13,828 nt of DNA, taken from assembly GCA_013298265.1 (NCBI GenBank), contig JAAFHE010000027.1, forward strand, positions 1 to 13,828. The letters run 5' to 3'. The position numbers were made by a program, and so were the translations under genes. Below are positions 6,214 to 12,685 of this stretch, one piece after another (the stretch's first letter is position 1; each line of letters starts with the position of its first letter). The DNA is from Lysobacterales bacterium (GTDB lineage: Bacteria > Pseudomonadota > Gammaproteobacteria > Xanthomonadales > Rhodanobacteraceae). The notes under the pieces were generated by a model, which did not search any database, was not told the DNA's origin, and saw only the letters and a program-made list of their open reading frames with translations.

Positions 6214-7450
6214 GACGCGACGGCGCCGAGCGCGTCGCAATGCGGCTCAGGCAGCGGTCGATGCGTGCGAACACGTCGTCGATCTCTGCAGGCTCCGGCA
6301 GCAGTGTGAGGCGGAAATGATTGCGTTCGCGGATATTGAAACCGGTGCCCGGCACGATCAGCACGTTTTCGGTTTCGAGCAGCTCCAGCGCAAAGTCTTC
6401 GTCGTCGAAGTCCGCGAAGCTCGCCGTGCGTACCGAGGGAAAGGCGTACAGCGCGCCCTGCGGCGCAACCACGTCGAGAAACTCGCTGCGTGCGACGCCG
6501 TTTATCACGGCGCGCCGCGCCGCATGCAGGCGTCCGCCCTCGCCGACGAGTTCGCGCATGGTGTCTGGTCCGGTGAGTGCCGGCTCGATAGCCCATTGTG
6601 TCGGCACGTTGGCGCACAGGCGCAGTGCGGACAGCAGGTCCAGTGCGGCGCGGAACTCCGTCAGCTTTGCGGACGCACCCGACAGGCTGATCCAGCCGAC
6701 GCGATAGCCACAGGCGCGATGCATCTTGGACAAGCCGCTGTAGGTGATACACGGCGTCTCGCCGGCGAGCGCGGCCAGCGGATGGAATTCCGCCCCGTCG
6801 TAAAGAATGCCGTCGTAGATCTCGTCAGACAGCAACAGCAGGCGATGACGTTCGGCGACCTGAACCAGCGCTTGCAATAGCTCGCGCGGATACACCGCGC
6901 CAGTTGGATTGTTGGGGTTGATCAATACCAGCGCGCGCGTACGCGGCGTGATAAGCGCTTCGATCTCGTCCGGGTCGGGCAGGTGGCCACGCGAAGCGGG
7001 GCAGGGGTAGTAGCGCGCCCGCCCGCCATTGAGGACGGTTGCTGCACTCCACAAGGGATAGTCGGGGCTAGGCAGCAGCACTTCCTCGCTGCTGTTGAGC
7101 AGGGCGCGCAGAGTCAGGTCGATGAGTTCCGACACGCCGTTGCCTATGAACACGTTGTCCGCGTGGGCACCGTGTGCTCCGCGGGCGATTTCGCGTGCGG
7201 CGATCGCTTCACGCGCGCCCTGCAGGCCCTGCTGGTGGCAATAGGCTTCGCTGCGATGCAAATGCGATTCGACTGTCGCACGCAGGTGCGCCGGTACGGC
7301 AAAACCGAAAAGTCCCGGATTGCCGATGTTGAGGCGCACGATCTGGCGGCCTTCGGTTTCGAGTTCGCGAGCGCGTCGCGACAAGGCTCCGCGGATCTCG
7401 TAACGCACATCGCCGAGGCGGGAACTGACGGGTACGGTGCGTTGCGGCAT
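6203..7450 (-). CDS. alaA: PLP-dependent aminotransferase, AlaA-like (glutamate-pyruvate)
   Basis: Encodes 415 residues of a fold-type I, class I/II aminotransferase. Landmarks: LNIGNPGLFGF (40-50), IGNGVSELI (102-110), SPDYPLW (128-134), NPNNPTGAVY (178-187) with the PLP-contacting Asn, SDEIYDGILYD (208-218) with the pyridine-nitrogen Asp209, SGLSK with Schiff-base Lys242, GYRVGW with the phosphate-binding Arg, and HFRLTLL with carboxylate-binding Arg380. From memory the wording follows E. coli AlaA (YfbQ, about 405 residues) along its whole length, including LRLCANVPTQ and GALYAFP. AlaA makes alanine from pyruvate and glutamate. The SKMHRACGYR segment departs from the SKTYRVAGFR of E. coli, so exact substrate choice may differ. 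ATG at 7448-7450 is preceded by AAGGA at good spacing. First gene of the probable aminotransferase-SGNH-phosphoesterase operon, with a plausible promoter just upstream. Confidence 0.88.
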   Translation of the reverse strand: MPQRTVPVSSRLGDVRYEIRGALSRRARELETEGRQIVRLNIGNPGLFGFAVPAHLRATVESHLHRSEAYCHQQGLQGAREAIAAREIARGAHGAHADNVFIGNGVSELIDLTLRALLNSSEEVLLPSPDYPLWSAATVLNGGRARYYPCPASRGHLPDPDEIEALITPRTRALVLINPNNPTGAVYPRELLQALVQVAERHRLLLLSDEIYDGILYDGAEFHPLAALAGETPCITYSGLSKMHRACGYRVGWISLSGASAKLTEFRAALDLLSALRLCANVPTQWAIEPALTGPDTMRELVGEGGRLHAARRAVINGVARSEFLDVVAPQGALYAFPSVRTASFADFDDEDFALELLETENVLIVPGTGFNIRERNHFRLTLLPEPAEIDDVFARIDRCLSRIATRSAPSRHVA

Positions 7451-7477
7451 TGCGGCGGGTCCTTGTCGGGTCGCCGA

Positions 7478-7505
7478 ATCCTAGCGGCTGATGGGCGAAT
7501 GTCCA
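7478..7505 (-). promoter_or_regulatory. Candidate sigma-70 promoter for the alaA-like operon
   Basis: Read on the minus strand: -35 TGGACA (7505-7500, 5 of 6 to consensus), 16-bp spacer, -10 TAGGAT (7483-7478, 4 of 6). Transcription would begin near 7471, about 20 bases before the start codon, leaving room for the AAGGA ribosome-binding site. Confidence 0.5.
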
Positions 7506-7776
7506 AACAACCGTCGGTCACATTTGGCCCGGTACGCGGATGCTTTGCTCCGTTGTGCCCTACGAATTGGTCGCAACGGCCGAGGGCGCGCAACCTTTGT
7601 CCTCTCAGCGGCATCTGAGCAACCGGTGGAGACAAACGCTGTGGTGACCCGCAGCGAGTGACCTTGCTTAAACGTCGGGAACTCGCAGCACCGCATCGGA
7701 GCGGCTCCGCCGTGTCGCCGGAAGTCACTGTTTCCTTCGGCAGGTGGTGCAGTAACACGCGCCAGCTACCATTCGC
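7506..7776. other. Non-coding part of a 384-bp divergent intergenic region
   Basis: No open frame here looks like protein. I see three short inverted repeats that could fold as RNA: 7550-7557 with 7572-7579 (8 bp including one G-U), 7604-7608 with 7615-7619 (5 bp), and 7697-7702 with 7704-7709 (6 bp around one base). No known riboswitch or small-RNA consensus could be matched. No terminator-like T-run was found. It separates the alaA-like operon from the efflux adaptor gene and may simply be spacer with binding sites. Confidence 0.4.
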
Positions 7777-7805
7777 TTGACTCACCAGAACTGGTGTTGT
7801 AGTTT
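7777..7805 (+). promoter_or_regulatory. Promoter of the efflux adaptor gene
   Basis: TTGACT at 7777-7782 (5 of 6 to the -35 consensus) is followed after 17 bases by TAGTTT at 7800-7805 (TAnnnT, 3 of 6). A TTTACT at 7803-7808 is a better -10 by sequence but would need a 20-bp spacer. The block is conspicuously AT-rich compared with its surroundings, and the start codon of the adaptor is at 7835. Two overlapping inverted repeats sit on it. Confidence 0.6.
7783..7796. promoter_or_regulatory. Inverted repeat between -35 and -10 (candidate operator 1)
   Basis: CACCAG (7783-7788) and CTGGTG (7791-7796) form a perfect 6-bp inverted repeat around AA. It lies wholly within the spacer of the promoter above, where a bound dimer would block or remodel polymerase contact. 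It overlaps the second inverted repeat by three bases. Confidence 0.45.
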
Positions 7806-7815
7806 ACTACAACAC
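7794..7815. promoter_or_regulatory. Inverted repeat over -10 and start site (candidate operator 2)
   Basis: GTGTTGTAG (7794-7802) and CTACAACAC (7807-7815) form a perfect 9-bp inverted repeat around TTTA. It covers the -10 and the inferred transcription start. Size, symmetry and position match operators of TetR/AcrR-type repressors that control efflux genes (family knowledge; the repressor itself is not in the window). It would also fold as a hairpin if transcribed, but most of it lies upstream of the expected start. Confidence 0.65.
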
Positions 7816-7834
7816 TATCTCAATAGAGATCGCC

Positions 7835-8932
7835 ATGAAAACGTCCGTGCTCGCTTCGTTGCTCCTGCTCTCGGCTACCGTAGCGACCCCGCTGCTGCTG
7901 ACCGGTTGTGCCAGCGAGGCCCAGTCCAAGACCGCCGCTGCCGCCGAAAAACCCAAGGCAGAGGTCATTCCGGTCGAGGTCGCCGCCGTCGTCCAGGGGG
8001 ACATCACGGCGCGTTATGCCGGCACGGCGACGCTCGAGGCCGAACGCGAAGCCAAAGTCGTCAGCGAGATCGGCGGCGTCGTGCTGTCGTTGGGCGCCGA
8101 AGAAGGCCAGATTGTCCGCAAGGGCCAGATCCTTGCGCGGCTCGACGCCGAGCGGCAGAGCGTATTGCTGCGTCAGGCGGAAACCGAGCTTGAACGCCTC
8201 ACCCATCAGGACGTGCGCAACGAGAGCCTGTACCGGCGCCAGCTCATCGCACGCAACAGCTACGAACAGAACAAGTCCGACTTGGCCACGCGCAAGGCCG
8301 AAGTGGACATGGCGCGCTTGAGCCTGTCCAAGTGCGCTGTCATTGCCCCGTTCGACGGCGTGATCACGCGGCGTTGGATCAAGCAGGGCCAGCTGCTCAA
8401 GGTCAATGAGGTCGCGTTTGAAATGGCGGATTTCCGCGAGCTCAAGGCGCGCCTGCGCGTGCCAGAGCGCGCAAGCGCCGCGCTGAAGCCCGGCCAGATC
8501 GTCGACTACAGCGCGGACGCGCTGCCGGGCGAGACTTTCCGCGCCGAAGTCGAGCGCATCAGTCCGGTCGTCGATGCTGCCAGCGGCACGGTCGACATTG
8601 TCGTCGCGGTGGACAACTCCAGCGGAAAGCTGCGTCCGGGTCTGTTCTCCCGCCTGGACGTGGCCTACGACAACGTTGCAGCAGCCATCCTGATTCCGAA
8701 GGCGGCGTTGCTCAGCGGCGACCGCGACACCAGCGTGTACGTAATCCGAGACAGCAAGGCGCAGCGCGTCGCGATCAAGCTCGGCTACGAGTCCGGTAAC
8801 AACGTTCAGGTACTGCACGGTTTGAGTCCGGGTGCCGATGTCGTCGTCGCAGGCCAGAGTGCGCTCAGCGAAGGCAGCGAAGTGCAGGCCCTGCGCAGCG
8901 CCGCTTTGGCCGAAACCGTCGCCAGGCGTTGA
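7835..8932 (+). CDS. Efflux periplasmic adaptor lipoprotein (RND/HlyD-type membrane fusion protein)
   Basis: Encodes 365 residues. A lipoprotein signal covers 1-24 with lipobox LTGC and acylated Cys25, so the protein should be anchored to a membrane and reach through the periplasm. Then follow a beta-barrel start (VIPVEVAAVVQGDI), a lipoyl half-motif (KVVSEIGGVVLSLGAEEGQIVRKGQ, split here as EIGGVV...EGQIVRKGQ), an alpha-hairpin from about 105 to 160, the second lipoyl half (IAPFDGVITRRWIKQGQLL) and beta-barrel/membrane-proximal domains (LRPGLFSRLDV, IPKAALL, GLSPGADVVVAGQ). This is the MexA/AcrA-type order, slightly short for the family (about 370-400). Such adaptors need an inner-membrane pump and an outer-membrane channel, but no pump gene follows; the next gene is rsgA 55 bp on. 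The ATG is preceded by only a weak purine stretch (AGAG). Expression probably depends on the palindrome-covered promoter. Confidence 0.87.
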   Translation: MKTSVLASLLLLSATVATPLLLTGCASEAQSKTAAAAEKPKAEVIPVEVAAVVQGDITARYAGTATLEAEREAKVVSEIGGVVLSLGAEEGQIVRKGQILARLDAERQSVLLRQAETELERLTHQDVRNESLYRRQLIARNSYEQNKSDLATRKAEVDMARLSLSKCAVIAPFDGVITRRWIKQGQLLKVNEVAFEMADFRELKARLRVPERASAALKPGQIVDYSADALPGETFRAEVERISPVVDAASGTVDIVVAVDNSSGKLRPGLFSRLDVAYDNVAAAILIPKAALLSGDRDTSVYVIRDSKAQRVAIKLGYESGNNVQVLHGLSPGADVVVAGQSALSEGSEVQALRSAALAETVARR

Positions 8933-8949
8933 AGGCGACGACGGGACAG

Positions 8950-8974
8950 CCGCAGTCCGGTCACCGGGCTGCGG
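8950..8974 (+). terminator. Hairpin between the adaptor gene and rsgA (weak terminator candidate)
   Basis: CCGCAG (8950-8955) pairs with CTGCGG (8969-8974), and inside it CCGGT (8957-8961) pairs with ACCGG (8963-8967), separated by a single T/G mismatch; the innermost pairs must open to form a loop. Only TTAGAAT follows, a poor T-tract, so termination would be partial. The same bases occupy the -35 region of the rsgA promoter candidate. Confidence 0.4.
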
Positions 8975-8975
8975 T

Positions 8976-8981
8976 TAGAAT
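8976..8981 (+). promoter_or_regulatory. -10 element directly before rsgA (possible leaderless transcript)
   Basis: TAGAAT (5 of 6 to consensus) ends six bases before the rsgA ATG at 8988, so transcription would begin at or next to the A of the start codon. No Shine-Dalgarno sequence lies between the adaptor stop and this ATG, which fits a leaderless mRNA. No good -35 is visible. Confidence 0.45.
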
Positions 8982-8987
8982 GCGGCC

Positions 8988-10058
8988 ATGCTGAATCCCG
9001 AAACCCGCGCTCGCCTGGCCCGCATCGGCTGGAGCGACGCCGTCGTTCTCCCCCCGGATGCGCCCGCCGATCATCTGCCGGCCCGCGTCATCATCCAGCA
9101 CCGCAACGGCTATGTCGTGCACGACGGCGAGAAGGAATTCACCGTACAGCCGGCACCGCGCTTCCTAAAGCGCAACCTCGATCCGGTCGAACGGCCCGCC
9201 GTCGGCGATTTCGTCCTGCTCAAGCCCGGGAAGCCTGCACAGATCGAAACCGTGCTGCCGCGTCATGCGACCCTGTCGCGCGCCGCCGCCGGCGAACGCT
9301 ACCAGCGCCAGCTGATCGCGACGAACGTCGACAGCGTGCTCGTGCTCATGGGCCTGGACGGCGACTTCAATCCGCGCCGCCTGGAGCGCTATCTCGCGCT
9401 GATCCAGGCCTCCGGTGCGACCTGCGTGGTCGTGTTGACCAAGGCCGACCAGCATGACGACCTCGAGACACTGATGGCCGATGTCGCTGACGTGCTGCCG
9501 CCGGACATCATCGTGCACCCGTTGAACGCCAAGGATCCGCAGAGCCTCGCCGTGCTGCACCCCTATCTCGCGGCAGGCCTCACTGCGGTCGTGGTCGGTT
9601 CGTCCGGCGTGGGCAAGTCGACCCTGACCAACACCTTGCTCGGCGAACAGCGCCAGGCGACCAAGGCCGTACGCCAGAACGACAGCCGCGGCCGGCACAC
9701 GACGACGTTTCGCGCCCTGATCGCGTTACCCCAGGGCGGCTGCCTAATCGACACGCCGGGCATGCGCGAACTCAAGCTCACCGGCGAGGAAGACCTGGAG
9801 GTGGGCCAGTTCGCCGATATCGACAGCCTCGCGATGCGATGTCGTTTCGGTGACTGCGCGCACCAGTCGGAACCTGGCTGCGCCGTGCGCGTGGCATTGG
9901 AAAGCGGCGAACTGGACACCGAACGCTGGGCCAGTTACCAGAAATTGCGCAGCGAGCTGCAGATGCAGGCCGCCAATCTGGAGACGCAGCTCAAGCGCAA
10001 GAATGAAGCGAACAAGGCGCTGGGCAAACGTCCGCACGAAAAATTCGGCCGTCACTGA
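8988..10058 (+). CDS. rsgA: Ribosome small-subunit-dependent GTPase A
   Basis: Encodes 356 residues, the usual length for RsgA (YjeQ). This circularly permuted GTPase tests late 30S subunits, releasing RbfA and checking the decoding centre. Domain order: N-terminal OB-fold (about 30-100, ending GDFVLLKPG then IETVLPR), permuted GTPase with motifs in the order G4 TKAD (151-154), G1/Walker A GSSGVGKST (204-212), G2 region RHTTT (236-240), G3 DTPG (255-258), then a C-terminal zinc finger with C285, C290, H292 and C298 (CRFGDCAHQSEPGC). The basic Lys/Arg tail ends KRPHEKFGRH. The permuted motif order together with the zinc finger is diagnostic. TKAD in place of NKAD is common in the family. ATG at 8988 gives the normal N-terminus; no ribosome-binding site is seen. 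Convergent with the DUF3052 gene, 36 bp away. Confidence 0.95.
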   Translation: MLNPETRARLARIGWSDAVVLPPDAPADHLPARVIIQHRNGYVVHDGEKEFTVQPAPRFLKRNLDPVERPAVGDFVLLKPGKPAQIETVLPRHATLSRAAAGERYQRQLIATNVDSVLVLMGLDGDFNPRRLERYLALIQASGATCVVVLTKADQHDDLETLMADVADVLPPDIIVHPLNAKDPQSLAVLHPYLAAGLTAVVVGSSGVGKSTLTNTLLGEQRQATKAVRQNDSRGRHTTTFRALIALPQGGCLIDTPGMRELKLTGEEDLEVGQFADIDSLAMRCRFGDCAHQSEPGCAVRVALESGELDTERWASYQKLRSELQMQAANLETQLKRKNEANKALGKRPHEKFGRH

Positions 10059-10094
10059 AAACAACAATAACCGCGATATCTTTCGCCGGGTAGT

Positions 10095-10529
10095 TCAGAC
10101 TTTGCCTGCCGGCTTCCGGTTCGCTACGCGCCGCACCAGCTTCAATCCGCTCCAGACCGCGTCGACAGCGCAGACCTTGACGTCGACGAGGCCGCGCGGC
10201 AGCGCGAGGTCGCGGATGCCGTCCTCGGTCAGGTCGGTCGCGATCTTCGACGCTTTCTTGGGCCAGGAGATCCAGATCATGCCGGTATCGTCAAGATCTG
10301 GCTCCAGCGCGTCCAACGCCCGCACCAATGCGGCGCGCGAATCGACGAACGCATGCGCAAAATCGAAAGTGCCGGGCTGCGCGAGCACCTGGCACAAGGT
10401 CAGATCGAAGTCGGTCTGTGCCGCGTAGTCTCCGGGCACGTCGCGCAGCATCACGCGCAGGCCGGTTTTGAGGCCGAGCTTCTTCGCCAGTGGCGTACCG
10501 GAGTAGCCGGCACTCTCGCGGGTTGACAC
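10095..10529 (-). CDS. DUF3052 family protein
   Basis: Encodes 144 residues, cytoplasmic, with no signal or membrane segment. The wording SAGYSGTPLAKKLGLKTG near the N-terminus, IWISWPKKASK in the middle, and TDLTEDGIRDLALPRGLVDVKVCAVDAVWSGLKLVRR at the end (split motifs TDLTED, LPRGLVDVKVCAVD, WSGLKLV) is characteristic of DUF3052, a widespread family without known function. Many members are of this length, so the gene looks intact. The start is GTG (10527-10529), chosen because a full GGAGGT ribosome-binding site lies five bases upstream and because homologues begin shortly before the SGYSGTPL block. It is transcribed alone, convergent with rsgA and divergent from the ABC-export operon. Confidence 0.85.
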   Translation of the reverse strand: MSTRESAGYSGTPLAKKLGLKTGLRVMLRDVPGDYAAQTDFDLTLCQVLAQPGTFDFAHAFVDSRAALVRALDALEPDLDDTGMIWISWPKKASKIATDLTEDGIRDLALPRGLVDVKVCAVDAVWSGLKLVRRVANRKPAGKV

Positions 10530-10534
10530 CTGTC

Positions 10535-10540
10535 ACCTCC
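10535..10540 (-). promoter_or_regulatory. Strong Shine-Dalgarno site for the DUF3052 gene
   Basis: On the minus strand GGAGGT, a perfect match to the anti-Shine-Dalgarno core, lies five bases before the GTG start. It is the best ribosome-binding site in the window and decides the start codon. Confidence 0.75.
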
Positions 10541-10604
10541 AATTGCTGATCGCCGGCTCTGTCGGCGCTAAGGCGGTCGCGGCAGTCTATGGCACACTTC
10601 GTCG

Positions 10605-10637
10605 TTGCGGCGAGCGGACAGCATCGCGATGCCGCAA
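10605..10637. repeat. Nested inverted repeats upstream of the ABC-export operon
   Basis: TTGCGGC (10605-10611) and GCCGCAA (10631-10637) form a perfect 7-bp inverted repeat around 19 bases. Inside it, overlapping its right arm, is a perfect 12-bp palindrome GCATCGCGATGC (10621-10632). Both lie 30-60 bases before the adaptor start codon, in the 136-bp gap between divergent genes. They could be an operator or a leader RNA fold; I cannot choose between these. Confidence 0.35.
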
Positions 10638-10665
10638 TCGACCTCCCGCAGCATATGGTGGAATC

Positions 10666-11904
10666 GTGGACAACACGGAAATGCTCAAACAGCTGCGCAT
10701 CGATCGCAGCGCCCCGGCCTCGGAGCCATCGGGCAGGGGACGCTGGATAGGCCTCGGTGTCGTGGTCATCGTCATCGCCGCGGCGGCTGCATGGTTCCTG
10801 CTGGGCCGCGGTGCCACATGGGTCGTCGCGACGGCCGTCGCACAGCCCATCAGCTCAGCCGTCGCAGCCGGTTCGTCGGTGCTCGATGCCAGCGGCTATG
10901 TCACCGCGCGGCGCCAGGCGACCGTATCGTCCAAGGTCACCGGACGCGTCGCCGAAGTGCGCATCGAGGAGGGCCAGCGCGTTGAGGAAGGCGAGGTGCT
11001 GGCGCGGCTCGATCCGGTCGACGCCCAGGCACAGCTCGACCAGAGCCAGACCCAACTGGCCGCCGCCCGCGCCCAGCTGACCGAACACAAGGTCCAGCTG
11101 GTGAAGGCGGAACGTGATCTGAAACGGCAGCAGGAGCTGGCCGAGCGCAAGCTGACCAGCCAGCAGCTGACCGAAAACGCCGCCACCGAGGTCGCCTCGC
11201 TCAAGGCGCGCGTCGCCGTGCAGGAACGCCAGATCGCCGTCGCGCAGAGCGGAGTCGACACAGCCCGTGTAAATCTCGACAACACCGTCGTCAAGGCGCC
11301 TTTCTCCGGCGTCATCACGGTCAAGGCGGCGCAGCCCGGTGAAATCGTTTCGCCGATGTCGGCCGGCGGCGGCTTCACGCGTACCGGCATCGGCACCATC
11401 GTCGACATGAACTCGCTCGAAATCGAAGTGGACGTCAACGAGTCCTACATCGGGCGAGTGCAGTCCGGCCAGCCGGTGGAAAGCACACTCAACGCGTATC
11501 CGGACTGGAAGATACCCGGCAAGGTCATTGCCATCATTCCGACTGCCGACCGTGGCAAGGCGACCGTCAAGGTGCGCATCGGCATGGACGTGAAGGACGC
11601 GCGAATCGTGCCGGACATGGGCGCCCGTGTCGCCTTCCTCGGCGAAGCGCGGCCTGTCGGTGAAGCTGCGCCCAAGCTGCTGCCCGGTGTGCTCGTGCCG
11701 AGCGAGGCGATCCGCAAGGTGGGCGACGTCTCGCTGGCCTTCGTGGTCAAGGACGGCCGCCTCGAAGAGCGTACGCTCACGCTCGGCCAGACGATGTCCA
11801 GCTCGCGCCAGGTGCTGAGCGGCCTCAATGTTGGCGACCGCGTTGCGCTCGCGCCGCCCGACGGCGCCAAGGCCGGCGACAAGGCCGAGAGCAAGAATCC
11901 GTAA
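10666..11904 (+). CDS. ABC-export periplasmic adaptor, MacA/HlyD-like
   Basis: Encodes 412 residues from the GTG at 10666. A short cytoplasmic N-terminus is followed by one membrane anchor (about 27-46, WIGLGVVVIVIAAAAAWFLL) and a periplasmic part: first lipoyl half (about 75-116, VSSKVTGRVAEVRIEEGQRV), a long Gln/Ala/Glu-rich alpha-hairpin coiled coil (about 117-200), second lipoyl half (KAPFSGVITVKAAQPGEIV), then beta-barrel and membrane-proximal domains (VDMNSLEIEVDVNESYIGRV, VPSEAIRKV, LTLGQ). This is the MacA-type layout, linking an ABC permease to an outer-membrane channel. The open frame reaches upstream to 10543, but those residues have no family resemblance; GTG with GGTGGA upstream is preferred, and ATG at 10681 is the alternative. 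An ABC ATPase and permease follow in the same direction, so the three form one export system. Substrate unknown. Confidence 0.87.
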   Translation: MDNTEMLKQLRIDRSAPASEPSGRGRWIGLGVVVIVIAAAAAWFLLGRGATWVVATAVAQPISSAVAAGSSVLDASGYVTARRQATVSSKVTGRVAEVRIEEGQRVEEGEVLARLDPVDAQAQLDQSQTQLAAARAQLTEHKVQLVKAERDLKRQQELAERKLTSQQLTENAATEVASLKARVAVQERQIAVAQSGVDTARVNLDNTVVKAPFSGVITVKAAQPGEIVSPMSAGGGFTRTGIGTIVDMNSLEIEVDVNESYIGRVQSGQPVESTLNAYPDWKIPGKVIAIIPTADRGKATVKVRIGMDVKDARIVPDMGARVAFLGEARPVGEAAPKLLPGVLVPSEAIRKVGDVSLAFVVKDGRLEERTLTLGQTMSSSRQVLSGLNVGDRVALAPPDGAKAGDKAESKNP

Positions 11905-11979
11905 TCACCGATTGCGAAAAGTATATTTTTACGTTCACTAGTCTCGATCACCATTCCCGACGCAGAACCGGAGCACCCC

Positions 11980-12666
<687 letters not shown>

Positions 12667-12685
12667 GCGCGACGGAGCCTATCCG

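Noticed and set aside
7597..7760. Superficial resemblance to glycine or TPP riboswitch pieces (CCTCTCAG on the plus strand; CTGAGAGG and CCGAAGGAAA on the minus strand).
   Set aside because: The other conserved blocks and their order and spacing are missing, and the downstream genes (aminotransferase or efflux adaptor) do not give independent support.
10543..10665. N-terminal extension of the MacA-like adaptor by 41 residues.
   Set aside because: The extra residues are basic and Cys-containing with no match to adaptor N-termini. The frame from the GTG at 10666 begins with a normal short cytoplasmic segment before the membrane anchor.
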